Positions 54,901 to 64,000 of a stretch of DNA of 64,000 bases are shown here, piece by piece. The notes beneath the pieces were generated by a model. The model ran no database searches, was not told the DNA's origin, and saw only the letters and a list, made by a program, of their open reading frames with translations. Within the stretch, counting starts at the first letter, position 1; every line of letters begins with the position of its first letter. Both the position numbers and the translations under genes were made by a program. The DNA comes from Pieris napi (lineage: Eukaryota > Arthropoda > Insecta > Lepidoptera > Pieridae), in NCBI RefSeq assembly GCF_905475465.1, contig NC_062242.1, forward strand, positions 6,041,501 to 6,105,500, written 5' to 3'.

Positions 54901-57603
54901 GTGTTTGCGATGAAAGACACAAAACCGTGTTTTATTGAATTTTAATAAAACTTTTAATTTTATACTCAGAAAGGGGTCAGTATTTAAATTACTTTAGTCC
55001 TTAGTGTAGCCTAACGAATGGCCTATTAAGTCCTTGATTACTTCAGCAAACCATGAGCTCGAATGTTCAAGTGTTATTAAATGAAATCGGAAACATTGAA
55101 CTCCCTGACGCCCTTTTGTTTGCTTGCGTACGTTACTATAATTATACAGTCACGGCCCAGACACCTTGCCAGTAAATAATTACTTTATACACACTAGTCT
55201 TCTCCAAGTGTCGTACTAAAATTTACTTACCTTCTTTATAAGACCCCTTTTGGTAGGTTTGTGTATGAGCTTCCGATGTTTTATCAGTAAATCTGGATTA
55301 ATTGCTTAAAATAACTAGTTAAAAATAATTTAAAATTAAATATCGAAAATTATAACGAAAATAAAGAATATAAAAAAGAATATTTACCAACAAAGTTTAA
55401 GCAAGAACCAATTCTAACTACATGTAGCCTTCCTTATTTATAAAATAGTAAGGGTCTGTTTCACAATGTACGGATAAGTTTTACATATGTTCCAAATTAG
55501 CTATTTATTACTTATTGGTAGGATAAACACTATTGTTGCGTTTCACGACTGTCAGATAGCGCTATTCGTCACATCATAAGTTATGAGTTCGATGAATGTC
55601 AAATAGCACAATTTATCTTCCAAATAATTTATGTGTTGCATAGCTATTTGGTACTTTATCCATACATTGTGAAACAGACCCTAAAGATGTTAGTCATATT
55701 TCGAAATTGCCTACACAAATGACTAGCATTATTTTAGAAAAATAGTTTGTACCCGTTCCTTAGCAACGAAAAGAACAACGGCTTCAAATATTAGCTGGGT
55801 CACACATCGCTCAAGAACCAGTGAGCTCAATTGGGTCACCGGGTCGACGTCGGGAAATTATAAAATACCAAATCATTCTAATCGCATCAATAGCGTTATT
55901 ATCTATTCAACAGAAGAAAGTTCATTGAGATTAGTCACGAATAATTTGACCACCAAATTTTAGTACATCGCGTGTTTGTAATCTAAATAAAACAAAAAAT
56001 TATTACCTACTCCACGCCCATTCAAGGCGCTCATAGACGACCTATTTCTGCTATCGTCAAATCGCTCTACTTCGAAACTGACCGGCTTTTGCTAATAACT
56101 CTTTAATAGGACCTAAATACATGCTTTAGGATGACGTAATAATGTGAAACCGAAATAACATTGAATTAAAATGTACCCTATCGAATTTGAAAAGAAAACA
56201 AACATCGAAACTTCCGGACTGTTTACCATTGTTTAGGGGATTTGATAGCTATGCGTTAAAATTGATTGGTCGTTAGTAGATATTAGCGCGGGTGAGTGTG
56301 GCTAGCGTCAGTTGCAGAGTCGGTTTAGTGCACGGTGGTGGTATGCGGCGGCTCTGCTGCTGCGGGGGCACGCCCGTACGCCCCACACCCATCTGCGCCC
56401 CTGACCTCGTAGCTGACTTACCCCTACATACGCGGTATCAAGACCGAACATTAATTTAAATTAACACATTCCGGACTTGACTGATTATTTAAACTTTTCT
56501 GTTACAGAGATACAAGCGCTAGTACAAATTCACCGGAAACGATAATAACACCAGTAAAAGAAAAGGACAAAACCGACGACACTTCGACTTTAGAGAAAAT
56601 TGAAAATGAACCAGAAATAACATCACAAGCTCCCAGCACACCATCAATACATGTCGAGGATTTTTCTGAAAAGAGTCAGTCGTCGCTAACTCTAAACGCG
56701 TCAAATATATCTGAACAAAAAGAAAATGAGTTGCATCAGTCAGATGAAGCTATTTCGCAAAAATCTGAATCAATATCTAACAAATCAGAATCAGTGGACC
56801 AAATTGATTGTCGGCCCAAAAGTGAAAAGTCTATCTTCGAGCGCCGAAAAAGCGGCGTTTCCACATCATCGATACGAAGCATATCTCTCGAGGAGGTCCC
56901 GCAGAGACATGAACGGGATGTTCGCACTGCACTGGCCGAGACAATAATACCAGCTCGGCATGAAGATTGGGAAGCTATAGTTAGCGCACTAACTGAAATC
57001 GAAAGGCTCGCGAAGGATGAAACGGCTCGGGCCCCGGCAGCAAGCTGGAGATCTGTTGTCCGAACGGCTTCCACTCATGTAAGATCATTACGATCAAGAG
57101 TAGCTCGTGCTGCGTGTTCCACTTTAGGAACTTTGTTTGAGCTACGAGGAAAAATCTTAGAGTCAGATGTCGAAGAAGCCGCTGGGGCGTTATTAGAAAG
57201 ATGTGCGGATGCCAATAGATTTTTACGTGCAGAAGCCGCAAATGCACTTGGACGAGTAGCGTGTAGCGTAGGCTGTGCAAGGGCTGGGGTGGCTTTAGCC
57301 AGAAAAGGAGCTACACATCGCGCGGGACCAGTAAGAGCCGCTGCAGCACAAGCTTTAACACGTTTAACAAGGCATACAGGACCATCGAAAATTCTAGAAC
57401 TTCCATCTGAGCCACGTACCGTCATCCTGAGAGCTGCTGGTGATCTCCTTGGTGATGCTCACCCTGAAACCAGGCTTCACGCCCGACATCTATGTATTTT
57501 ATTGTCAGAAGACCCGCGTTTCCATCAAATGCTCAAAGACTCGATGACACTTAGCCGGTATCGTGCAATTGAAAAATATGTGGAAAAATTACGATGTCGA
57601 TAG
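48979..57603 (+). CDS. TOG-domain protein, TOGARAM/crescerin family
   Basis: Microtubule-binding protein with terminal TOG (HEAT-repeat) domains; the family (TOGARAM1, CHE-12) acts on ciliary axonemal microtubules. It has 1149 residues. Exons: 48979-50501, 50882-51023, 52189-52317, 52619-52822, 52987-53127, 53358-53410, 53707-53816, 54303-54354 and 56508-57603. The N-terminal TOG is about 10-235 (PLWDRILRARALPPD, HPEWEVRLHALRVL, SPNVRKAALDALRVF). An acidic/Ser-rich linker follows, then helical repeats (about 540-720), a basic RRRRAM/PRPRRLKP stretch and a C-terminal TOG at about 880-1149 (HEDWEAIVSALTEIERL, RSRVARAACSTLGTLF, NRFLRAEAANALGR). ATG 48979 was chosen because the open frame upstream has no ATG. 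Intron 1 has a GC donor (GATAG|GCGAGT), the only choice giving phase 2. An alternative first exon lies in intron 8. Confidence 0.88.
50502..50881 (+). other. Non-canonical GC-AG intron of the TOG gene
   Basis: The exon ends ACTGATAG and the intron starts GCGAGTATG, ending TTTGAACAG. Every nearby GT donor is phase 0 and would shift the following exon (FVLDLIASSPPE...) into a stop after about 29 codons. The GC donor at 50502-50503 gives phase 2 and an open frame, and fits the AG|GCAAGT-type consensus in all but one base. Confidence 0.7.
51827..52000 (+). repeat. LINE ORF tail remnant in TOG intron 2
   Basis: One frame reads TEDLAATSDKEVGSLAIQRE then NAASIFGSLPKGTPFN with no stop before about 51950, followed by AT-rich 3' sequence. 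The pattern AIQRxNAASxxGSLP is one I recognise from the C-terminus of lepidopteran LINE polyproteins. The clade is not determined. Confidence 0.45.
55452..55681. mobile_element. PIF/Harbinger-type MITE, copy 3 of 3
   Basis: A 230-bp copy in TOG intron 8 flanked by TAA (55449-55451 and 55682-55684), with the same GGGTCTGTTTCACAATGTA ends as copy 1. It is close to copy 1 in length and retains the GTCAGATAGCGCTATTCGTC block lost from copy 2. Confidence 0.8.
56343..56434 (+). CDS. Candidate alternative first exon of the TOG gene (short isoform)
   Basis: A GC-rich island (about 56285-56430) in otherwise AT-rich intron 8 carries an ATG frame of 30 codons plus 2 nt: MRRLCCCGGTPVRPTPICAP, then DLVADLPLHT, ending at a GT donor (CGCG|GTATCA). 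Phase 2 matches exon 9 at 56508 exactly, giving LHT-R-DTSAS and a 395-residue protein that contains only the linker end and the C-terminal TOG. The CCC next to the start could be palmitoylated. A TCAGTTG initiator-like sequence lies at about 56307. Supported by composition, frame and phase, not by transcript data. If unspliced, the frame ends at 56457. Confidence 0.55.
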
Positions 57604-58156
57604 ACACACGAAATAAGGTAGTTTATACTAACCTACCAAATCCCACTGCCGTTCATTACTGTTGTTTAGAACTTAGATTTTTTTAACTCTATACAACTTT
57701 AATTTTTTGAATAAAATATTTTGAAAAGAAACTTAATGTACTTATAATAAATGTAAATAAAAATTCAATGTTTAGATAATAAACTTTACCTAAATAATAT
57801 ATGTAATTGACTATTTATTTTTATATCTTTATTATTCTATTTAATGACTAGATAGTAGATCGTATCCAGTAGGCACCGAAACGTTTGTGCTTCGAATTCA
57901 GGGTCAAATTTAGCTGGAAACCTAGAGCGCTGCACTAGGCACTTTTGTATTATGTACCTATAAATTTTACCAATCATTTACCAATCGTAAACCACTAGAT
58001 TTTTAGTAAAGCAAACCACCCTAACTTTTGACAATGTAAAAAAGACAGTAAGTATGTCATTCGCATTTTAAAAAATTAAATTTTTAAATACCAGATTTTA
58101 CCTTTTCTATTAAAATTTCTGAGATGTAATCATAACATTTAAAAAAAAACCTACAA
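57604..58156. other. TOG gene / TLCD5 intergenic region
   Basis: About 550 bp of AT-rich spacer between tandem genes. Poly(A)-like AATAAA occurs at 57710-57715, with further AT-rich candidates to about 57785. No gene seen. Confidence 0.5.
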
Positions 58157-59633
58157 ATGGCTTATCGGCCAGAATTGTCGACAGCATCGCTTATAAAATT
58201 AACGTCTTTTTTATGCTGGAGTTGGTCCTATGTTTATTGCGCGGCAAAAGTACCAGGAAAGAGCCCCGAGTGGTACTCTAGGGCAGTGACCCTTCTGCAT
58301 GGCAGCGTAGCAACTGCAGCAGGGCTCTGGCAATGCGGCGTATTTAGTCTAACCCGAAAACGGCTTACCAGTGAGTAGCCAACTAGATTTCACTTTTCAA
58401 TTCTGTTCCCATGCTTTGTTTTTTTAATGTACTTTATGCTTAATCAATTATCATGTTGTCTTTTAACTTCATTTTAAATCTTCTTTGGTAGTTCAAATAA
58501 ATTGATCATATAATCTATGTGAAAATATAATGTTCTTAAGTTATAAGTAGTAGTATTTAAGTTTGTAAGTTAATATTTTAATGAATCTTATGGAGTCTGA
58601 TCAAGAGTCAAGACTCATAGTTCACGCTAAGTCTCGTTTCTGAATCTTGCTCTTAGAAAGATAAGTAAGGCTGACCATAACTTTGGACAGTACTTTCTAT
58701 TATTATTAGCGAATACTTAAAAGACTATGTTTCCATATCTTTTTGTATAAATCTAACACATGCTAAAATTTTAGGTAAAATAACCACGGCGCGTTACGCT
58801 GTGATGGTTTGGTCATGGGGTTATTTTGCATTTGACCTGCTTTGGTGTATAATATATTGGACTGATAGTTATGTAATGCTGGTACACCATATTAGTGCTT
58901 TGATAGCTATAAATATATACATGGGCAAAGACAACACTGGCTGTACTTTTGCCTGTACATTGGCATTAATGGAAATTACAAATCCCCTGCTACAAAGTAG
59001 ATGGTAATACTTTTTTGCCCAGATTAATTTTTACATTAAAAAAAATGTGGTTATTCCTTGACACATATTCTTATTAAGTTAATATTTCAGGTTCTTACGA
59101 TCTGAAGGATATGAAGGAACTCTAATATATTATGCAGTGGAAATAGTATATTTAATTCTATTTATTGGCCTCCGTGGCATATTTGGGACATATTTGACAT
59201 ACAAAATATTGCATTCAGATATGTTTGACATGGATGAGAAATTAATTTCACTTGTCTTCTACATAGTATCCCTTATCTTCATTTCAGAAATTATAGGCTA
59301 TGTTGCCTACAAATATAAGACAAAAATTGTAAGTAAATTTAACTTACAACATTTCATTAGAGGGTCAAAAATATTGGTATTAAAATATTTAAGTTTTATA
59401 TTCAAATAAATGGTTAAGACAACAATAATGACTTTTATATAAATTTTTTTCTTAATTACTTTATACATAATTTTGTGTTGTTTATTTTATTCTATAAAGA
59501 TTAACTATAATAAACTTTTTTTCATCTATACCAAAACATTAATGACAATTCTTTTAATAATAAGTTACTTTTACAGGAAGAATTCAAGGGATTTCTTAAT
59601 GAAGTTGGCTATATTTTAAATGGACACTGGTGA
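58157..59633 (+). CDS. TLCD5: TLC domain-containing protein 5 (TMEM136)
   Basis: Multipass membrane protein of 245 residues with a TRAM-LAG1-CLN8 (TLC) fold. Four exons: 58157-58370, 58775-59003, 59091-59328 and 59577-59633 (phases 1,2,0). Features: hydrophobic helices starting LIKLTSFLCWSWSYVYC; a pattern RAVTLLHGSVATAAGLWQC; the TLC core around YFAFDLLWCIIYWTDSYVML with MLVHHISALIAI, where the His pair is the family's conserved site; TNPLLQSRWFLRSEGYEG; and two more helices. Length matches TMEM136. TLC proteins act in lipid or sphingolipid metabolism and membrane composition; no enzymatic role is established for this member. The stop is 176 bp from the stop of the convergent RBM7 gene. Confidence 0.9.
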
Positions 59634-59809
59634 AAATTCAAAATAGCTCTATTAAATGCATGTATATAATAGTTATTGATGTTGTCATTTTATTTATATC
59701 ATATATACAATAATAGGTAGTTCAGTAAGTGAATAAATTGTAATTTTTTAAATAAAATTTACTATTTCTTCCACAAAGCAATATTTTAGTCCTCTTATGT
59801 TATTTATAT

Positions 59810-60470
59810 TTAATCTCTTCTATAATTTCTTGACCTTTTCCTATCCTTCCAGTGGCTTGAGTGCTTTTTCTGACTTTCTTTATGTCTATTGTCGTCTCGC
59901 CCATGCTTTCTGTTATCATTAGTTTGATATGGGTGGTGCCTATGCAACCAATTTCCTTGTAAGCTAGCCATAACAAGCTCATTGTTCATTTCACTTCTTA
60001 ATAATGGCATGGGTCTTTGGCTATCGTCCTTAATCTTTTCTGTCATGGCAGCAAATTGCTGGATGACATTTTGGTTATGAATTTCAAGGGGTACTTCATC
60101 ACCATATGCACGAATAGAAGGTGGTAATGGAACCATACGCCCTCTACAATGCATTGATAATGCTTTATTAAAAAGGGCTGTACCTCGAAATAAATTCAGT
60201 GCATATGGTACAGACACTTCATGTCTGTATGTTATAAATGCAAAGTTCCTTTGTCTTCCATCTCGATCTTTAACAATTTTTACCTTTTCAAGAGGGCCTG
60301 CCTAGAAAAGAAAATCAGAAGGCATTAGGTTATATTAGTTAAGGCATACTATTTACTTACTAATAGAACAGTAACTAACATACCTGTAAAAACAGTTCAT
60401 ACAGAATTTCCTCAGTCACTTGTTCCGATATGTTACCGCACCATATCGTTTTATTATCCTCTTCATACAT
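59810..60470 (-). CDS. RBM7: RNA-binding motif protein 7 homologue (NEXT complex)
   Basis: Nuclear RRM protein of 192 residues. In animals RBM7 binds U-rich RNA and, with ZCCHC8 and MTR4, forms the NEXT complex that feeds promoter-upstream and other short-lived RNAs to the exosome. Exons: 60470-60384 and 60301-59810 (phase 0). The RRM covers about 8-85: RNP2-like TIWCGNIS, RNP1-like RNFAFITY, and the VSVPYALNLFRGTALFNKAL helix-strand typical of RBM7/RBM11. The C-terminal half has SIRAYGDEVPLEIHNQ and a basic Arg/Lys/His-rich tail (HKESQKKHSSHWKDRKRSR). The tail is shorter than in vertebrates, as is usual in insects. A LINE lies 298 bp upstream. Confidence 0.88.
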
Positions 60471-60768
60471 GATACGCAAAATTCAATATCATCAGTCACC
60501 TAGGCACCCAAAAACTTGAAAAACTTCTTATTTATGCAAGCAGGAGGAACAGAGTTGACGTTGTAATTATAAAGTGCACAAAACAATGTAACTGCAGTTT
60601 TCATTTATTGATTTTAAGGTAAAATGACATTACTTGAGTCAAATGTGTCTTGAAGTTTAGAAAATATGTACTCAAAATTATTAACGCTAAATATATATTT
60701 TTTATTATTAATAAAAATATTATCTTGTTTCAGTTCACGTCAGTTGTCAAAACAGGGCTGCCAGTTGC

Positions 60769-62945
60769 TTTTTTTTTTTTTTTTTTTTTTTATATAATAG
60801 GGGGGCAAACGAGCTTGCGGGACGACCAAAAAGGGTAGTCCACGCAGCCCATAGACACCCATTTTAGTGGGTGCGTTGCCGGCCTTTGAGGGAGGAGTAG
60901 GCTCGTTTTTTAAAAATTTGGAGGTCGTATCTCTGAGGGAAGACCCCCCCCGGGAGCCGATTCCACAGTTCGCTAGTTCGCAAAAGAAAATGCCTAGTGA
61001 AGCGGACCGTGGAAGACCTCCAACCATCAAGATGATGCTGGTGAAATTTAGAGGTCGTTCGGCTCGTACGGTGTTGAAAAGAGGCAGGAGGGATCAACCC
61101 AAACAATTCTTCAGAACACTCTCCGTAATAAATTTTGTAAAAAACGCAAAGAGACGCAATGTCTCTGCGTAGCGATAGAGAATCAAGCCGATCAGTAAGA
61201 CATTGGAGATTGACAATTCGACAAGCCCTTCGCTGAATTTGGTCAAAAGGAAGAAGCTGGTATTTGGGAGCACCGGCCCAGAGATGCGAGCAGTATTCCA
61301 TATGAGGTCGTACTTGAGCTTTGTAGAGCTGCATACGTTGCACCTCAGTGAAATACTGCTTAGCCCTACCCAAAACACCCAGCTTTTTGGAAGCCAGTTT
61401 GGCTTTTTCTTCCAGATGACTGCGAAATTGGACTTCTTTCGAAATGCCAACCCCAAGGATACTGAGGCTGTGTGACGAACTAAGGAGAGCGCCTTCAAAT
61501 TGGGGAGATACGACAAAAGGATCTTTCTTGGCAGAAAACGAACAAACCTGAGTCTTTGTAGGATTAAACTTAACAAGGTTGTTACTACCCCACACAGAAA
61601 CCTTCTCCAGAATCGACTCAATTTCGAGAACAAGTTTGTTGCGACTCTCATCGACTTCAGATCGAGACATGTTCGGATGGCCGGAATATAATGTGTCGAT
61701 GGTGCTGTCGTCTGCATAGCAATGGATGTTGTCGATATTCAACAGGTCATTGATATGCAGAACGAACAGGGTCGGCGATAGGACACAACCTTGCGGAACG
61801 CCTGCATTGATGGGTCTAGGATTGGAACACGCTCCGTCAACTAGGACTTTAATGCTACGTCCTACAAGAAAATTTGCCAGCCATCGACATAAGCCATCGG
61901 GCAAACCGTATGACGGTAGTTTCGAAAGAAGCGCCCTATGCCAAACCCTATCAAAGGCCTTAGCTATATCCAAGCTAGCGGCCAATGCCTCTCCCTTACT
62001 TTCCACAACTTCGGCCCATCTATGAGTTAGATAGGCAAGAAGATCACCAGCCGAGCGGCCACGGCGAAAGCCATACTGACGATCACTAATTAGCTGGTGC
62101 TCCTCCAGATATCGCAAGAGCTGCCTATTGATGATAGACTCCATTACCTTTGAAAATAAAGAAGTGATTGCGATAGGTCTGTAGCTGGATGGTTCAGAGC
62201 GGTCACCTTTTTTGGGAATGGGATGAACATGCGCAGTCTTCCATGAGCTTGGAACTACGCCCGAGGAGTACGAGAGTCGAAAGAGCCGTGTAAGCACCGG
62301 AGTCAGCTCAGAAGCACAGGTCTTAAGAACGATCGAGGGAAGGCCGTCAGGACCACTTGACTTGTGGGTATCAAGGGAGATTAAGGCCCTCCGCACACCA
62401 ATCTGTTCGAATCGAACTTCAGGCATAGAAAACCCGCAATGCGGAATAGTGGGCGGTAAGGTCCCTGAGTCATTGAGCGTGGAGTTAGAAGCAAAGAGAG
62501 AGCAAAGGAGCTCTGCTTTCTCTTTCGCCGAGTGAGCCATCGAGTCATCCTCCTTTCGCAAGGATGGTAAAGAGGGCTGACAAAAGTTTCCCTGAGTTGC
62601 CTTCGCCAATGACCAAAAGGCACGAGTTCCAGAGGGCAATTTCGCGAGCTTTTCACCAATTCTGCCAATATGTTCCGATTTTGCTTTAAAAATTTCTCGT
62701 TTAAGGGTTCGGGTAGCTGCGTTAAATTTCTTTTTATGGAGAGCTAGATGAAAAAAACGCACGACAAACTTTAAAACTTCATATTCTGAAACCATTTCCA
62801 CGTCACAAACAGTGCGCCTGGCTTTAAAATTTAAATTGGTTTTTACCGGGTCCTAACCAGTCTTAAATAAATCGAATTTTATCCAATCGCGTCGATACTT
62901 CTGTGCTGTGTTTTTTATAGTCTGTGAAATATGCCATCTGCGGAG
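60769..62945 (-). mobile_element. Jockey-type LINE with poly(A), 5'-truncated
   Basis: A non-LTR element inserted between the divergent RBM7 and RBM42 genes. Its poly(A) tail appears as a T run at 60769-60791 on the plus strand, followed by the 3' UTR (complement of GGGGGGCAAACGAGC). The coding frame runs 62801 to 60864. Weak coding traces (KYRRDWIKF near 62900) extend a little further but contain a TAG at about 62857, and the endonuclease region is missing. I could not find a convincing target duplication, so the left and right ends are approximate. GC content is clearly higher than in the flanks. Confidence 0.85.
60864..62801 (-). pseudogene. LINE reverse transcriptase, truncated copy
   Basis: A 645-residue open frame that starts inside the ORF (no true start; the first codon is GTG). 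Reverse-transcriptase blocks: HKSSGPDGLPSIVLK, SYRPIAITSLFSKVMESI, DRQYGFRRGRSAGDLL, ASLDIAKAFDRVWH, NAGVPQGCVLSPTLFVLHIN, catalytic CYADDSTID, and a thumb/C-terminal part with LGVLGRAKQYF and WNRLPGGVFPQRYDL. The stop is at 60864. It has no internal stop over 1.9 kb, so the copy is young. No endonuclease domain, so it could not move by itself. Confidence 0.88.
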
Positions 62946-63346
62946 TGTGGTTAATAATAATAATTGTCTTTTGTCAAACTCATAAATCACAATCAAATCT
63001 GTGGACTGTGGTAGAAATTTATTTAACTAGAATAATCATATATTGCAGGTGGACAAGAAATCATAATAGAAACTAGATATATTAATTGAAAAAAGTTATT
63101 AATTACATTACTAACTTAAAAGTCAACTTAACGTAAATTAATTTTTAAATCATTTAATGCCATAACGTATACTTCTGTACGGACTACGGTTATCGTAGGT
63201 TGTTAAAAATTAGCCTAGAGCTGAGAGCCCCACATGATGGCATTCCCTGTATGTATTTGTGCTTAATTAAAATAGCCCTAATAAAATTGTACTCATAACT
63301 ACGTAAAGTTTTTGGATTTCTTCTAGTTTAAAATCAATACATCACC
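62946..63346. other. RBM42 upstream region
   Basis: 400 bp of AT-rich 5' flank and 5' UTR of the RBM42-like gene. No repeat or other gene seen. Confidence 0.45.
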
Positions 63347-63746
63347 ATGGATGACTCTTGTAAATTTCAACAAATGCAGGATGAAATGTCCAGGTAAGAT
63401 ATTCTTCACATGTTCTCTAATAAAATAAATTTGAAACTAGAAAACACAAAATTTTCTTGAAGCTTTAATTCACTGGTATACACAGTAAACCTTTATCATC
63501 CACATTGAAAATTTAATAAATTTTTTCAGATTTGAAGCAGAGATATCTGGGTCGGGAGGACCACCTATGCGTCCCGTGATAGGAGCAGCTACATTTGGCG
63601 CCGTACAGCAACAACTTGAACGGTCATTGCCTCCACCACCGCCACCACCAGCTTTATTAGCATCATTTGACCATAGTGTTTTAGGTGCCAGGATGTTATT
63701 CCCTACTGGTGCCCCACCCCCACAGTCTATGATGGTACCTGCTTCT
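63347..63746 (+). CDS. RBM42: RNA-binding protein 42, first two exons (partial)
   Basis: N-terminal part of an RBM42-like protein, a nuclear RRM protein linked to pre-mRNA splicing and hnRNP K. Exons: 63347-63393 (MDDSCKFQQMQDEMSR) and 63530-63746 (phase 2, then a GTGAGT donor in phase 0). The start matches the family's Glu/Met-rich DEMSRFEAEI helix, followed by PPMRPVIGAATFGAVQQQLE, which parallels the vertebrate PVIRPIIATNTYQQVQQTLE segment, then a proline run and MLFPTGAPPPQSMM. The RRM that would confirm the call lies beyond the window. Reading through the donor gives a stop at 63819-63821. Confidence 0.8.
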
Positions 63747-64000
63747 GTGAGTAGAAATTTAACTAGTCCACTCTCTGATTATAATCAAGCCTTTCTTGCT
63801 GAGCACTTTTCATTTCTGTGAACAATAATTTTTTTATTTATAGTGGATGGTGAATTAATTATGAAGATAAATTATTGATCTCAGAACTAGTAGAAAGTAA
63901 TGTTGCAAATTGTTAGCACACATCGAACGCTATTATTTACCTACATATATCCCTAAAAATACTTAATACTGAAGTAATATTACATCAACACTTAATCTCA
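63747..64000. other. RBM42 intron 2, runs off window
   Basis: AT-rich intron sequence after the GTGAGT donor. No acceptor or exon is recognised before the window end. Confidence 0.6.

Noticed and set aside
60740..62801. Functional host gene with reverse transcriptase
   Set aside because: Poly(A) run, LINE 3' UTR, missing start and missing endonuclease show a 5'-truncated retrotransposon copy.

Overview
The window is animal nuclear DNA, almost certainly from a moth or butterfly. The genes are split by AT-rich introns with canonical insect splice sites. The gene set (CYP4-clan P450, SLC22-type transporter, LARP7, RBM7, RBM42, TLCD5, CACHD1, TOGARAM) is metazoan. The repeats look lepidopteran: SINE remnants, CTAG-ending Helitron-like elements, jockey-type LINEs and hairpin MITEs. 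All gene models below were built by hand from reading frame, intron phase and splice sites; every exon junction quoted is phase-consistent.

Layout, left to right. 128-7922 (+): 3' half of a neutral lipase gene whose last intron holds a PIF/Harbinger-like MITE and a 5.2-kb DNA transposon, which is itself split by a 1.8-kb foldback element. 10005-12763 (-): a Myb/SANT-like DNA-binding protein. 13148-15392: a Helitron-like element and a decayed Tc1/mariner-type element. 16108-22099 (+): LARP7, with an RTE-type LINE relic in an intron. 22726-29225 (+): a nine-exon CYP4-clan P450. 31020-34553 (-): a single-exon CACHD1-like membrane protein. 36135-36794: a deleted Tc1/mariner-type element. 37124-47842 (+): a seven-exon SLC22-like transporter with repeat-filled introns (two hairpin MITEs, SINEs, a Helitron-like element, a MITE and a LINE). 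48979-57603 (+): a TOG-domain protein (TOGARAM/crescerin family) with a candidate internal promoter and alternative first exon. 58157-59633 (+): TLCD5/TMEM136. 59810-60470 (-): RBM7. 60769-62945 (-): a 5'-truncated LINE. 63347 to the window end (+): the first two exons of RBM42.

The genes do not form one pathway. Three encode RNA-processing factors: LARP7 (7SK snRNP), RBM7 (NEXT complex) and RBM42 (splicing-associated). RBM7 and RBM42 are divergent neighbours separated by a LINE insertion. TLCD5 and RBM7 converge with stop codons 176 bp apart. I found no convincing tRNA, rRNA, snRNA or CRISPR array. I did not find an obviously new multigene system. The strongest unusual signals are the nested transposon with a captured gene fragment and the phase-matched alternative first exon of the TOG gene.
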